Shown piece by piece: positions 63,807 through 64,000 of a stretch of DNA of 64,000 bases. The stretch is from the NCBI GenBank assembly GCA_034665305.1, contig JAXDFZ010000019.1, positions 1 to 64,000 on the forward strand, written 5' to 3'. The position numbers and the translations under genes are program-made. Source of the DNA: DASXRU01 sp034665305. Lineage in GTDB: Bacteria; Acidobacteriota; Blastocatellia; Pyrinomonadales; Pyrinomonadaceae. The notes below the pieces were generated by a model. That model was given only the letters and a program-made list of their open reading frames with translations. It had not been told where the DNA came from and searched no databases. Each line of letters starts with the position of its first letter. The stretch's first letter is position 1.

Positions 63807-64000
63807 ATGGTCAGGGACTTCGACGATAACGAATTTCCGCTCGCTTATCTCATTTCGTTTCGGACCTACGGTACGTGGCTACATGGTGACAAGCGTGGAT
63901 CGATCAACCGGCGGCAGAACCAATATGGCACTAGACGAATAGCTAGGAACCCTGGATTGCAATCGGCTGAACGCAAACAGCTCAAACATCCTCCGCTGAG
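63807..64000 (+). CDS. IS200/RAYT-like transposase, 5' part (runs off the window)
   Basis: The first 64 codons read FPLAYLISFRTYGTWLHGDK and GSINRRQNQYGT. This is the start of a transposase family related to Y1/RAYT enzymes; the catalytic HUH part lies beyond the edge. It differs from the RAYT at 61562. No strong ribosome site is seen. Family B palindromes lie just upstream and are candidate substrates. Confidence 0.72.
   Translation, partial: MVRDFDDNEFPLAYLISFRTYGTWLHGDKRGSINRRQNQYGTRRIARNPGLQSAERKQLKHPPL

Overview
The window looks like a chromosomal origin region of an Acidobacteriota bacterium, most likely class Blastocatellia (Pyrinomonadaceae-like). This is an inference from the Oar-type TonB receptor with a carboxypeptidase-regulatory plug, moderate-high GC, families of secreted proteins typical of that group, and very many palindromic intergenic repeats. 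No rRNA, tRNA or CRISPR array was recognised.

Layout. 1-7640: two minus-strand extracellular proteins, a giant beta-helix protein with a metalloprotease-like HEMGH motif (cut by the left edge) and a GH5-like glycosidase. 7778-19384: the origin block, with dnaN and dnaA leftward and rpmH-rnpA-yidD-yidC-jag-mnmE-mnmG-parS-parA-parB rightward. DnaA boxes lie upstream of dnaA, and a DnaA-trio-like unwinding module lies between dnaA and dnaN, so the origin appears bipartite. 19649-23737: a split F-type ATP synthase operon (b', b, delta, alpha, gamma) without a, c, beta or epsilon, closed by a strong terminator. 23841-29357: VanZ-like protein, SPFH/zinc-ribbon protein, a candidate small RNA, and a ketosynthase-methyltransferase-flavoprotein cluster. 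29654-36793: TonB receptor, TPR protein, secreted proteins and a TonB-C protein. 36878-50487: mixed accessory genes, including an ECF sigma/anti-sigma pair, a tyrosine-rich secreted protein, a retropepsin-like PDZ protein, a secreted peptidase-S74 fibre protein, an alpha/beta hydrolase and others.

50488-52736 is a gene-poor stretch of palindromic elements, gene remnants and a 21-bp tandem repeat. 52737-60108 is a defence-type island. A PD-(D/E)XK nuclease, a Vsr endonuclease, a protein with two GHKL ATPase domains (the second a histidine-kinase core), a receiver-domain protein with an unrecognised C-terminal half, and a C5-cytosine methyltransferase are read in one direction. The last four genes are spaced 5 bp apart or overlap. 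A DUF5677-like gene and a methyltransferase remnant lie next to them. This could be a restriction-modification system wired to phosphorelay signalling and is the best candidate for an undescribed system here.

60310-64000: YceI protein, a REP-associated transposase (RAYT) flanked by long palindromes, a lipoprotein with a TonB-C domain, more palindromes, and the start of a second RAYT-like transposase. At least seven repeat families occur in the gaps; two of them sit beside the two RAYT-type genes, which suggests substrate-enzyme pairs.
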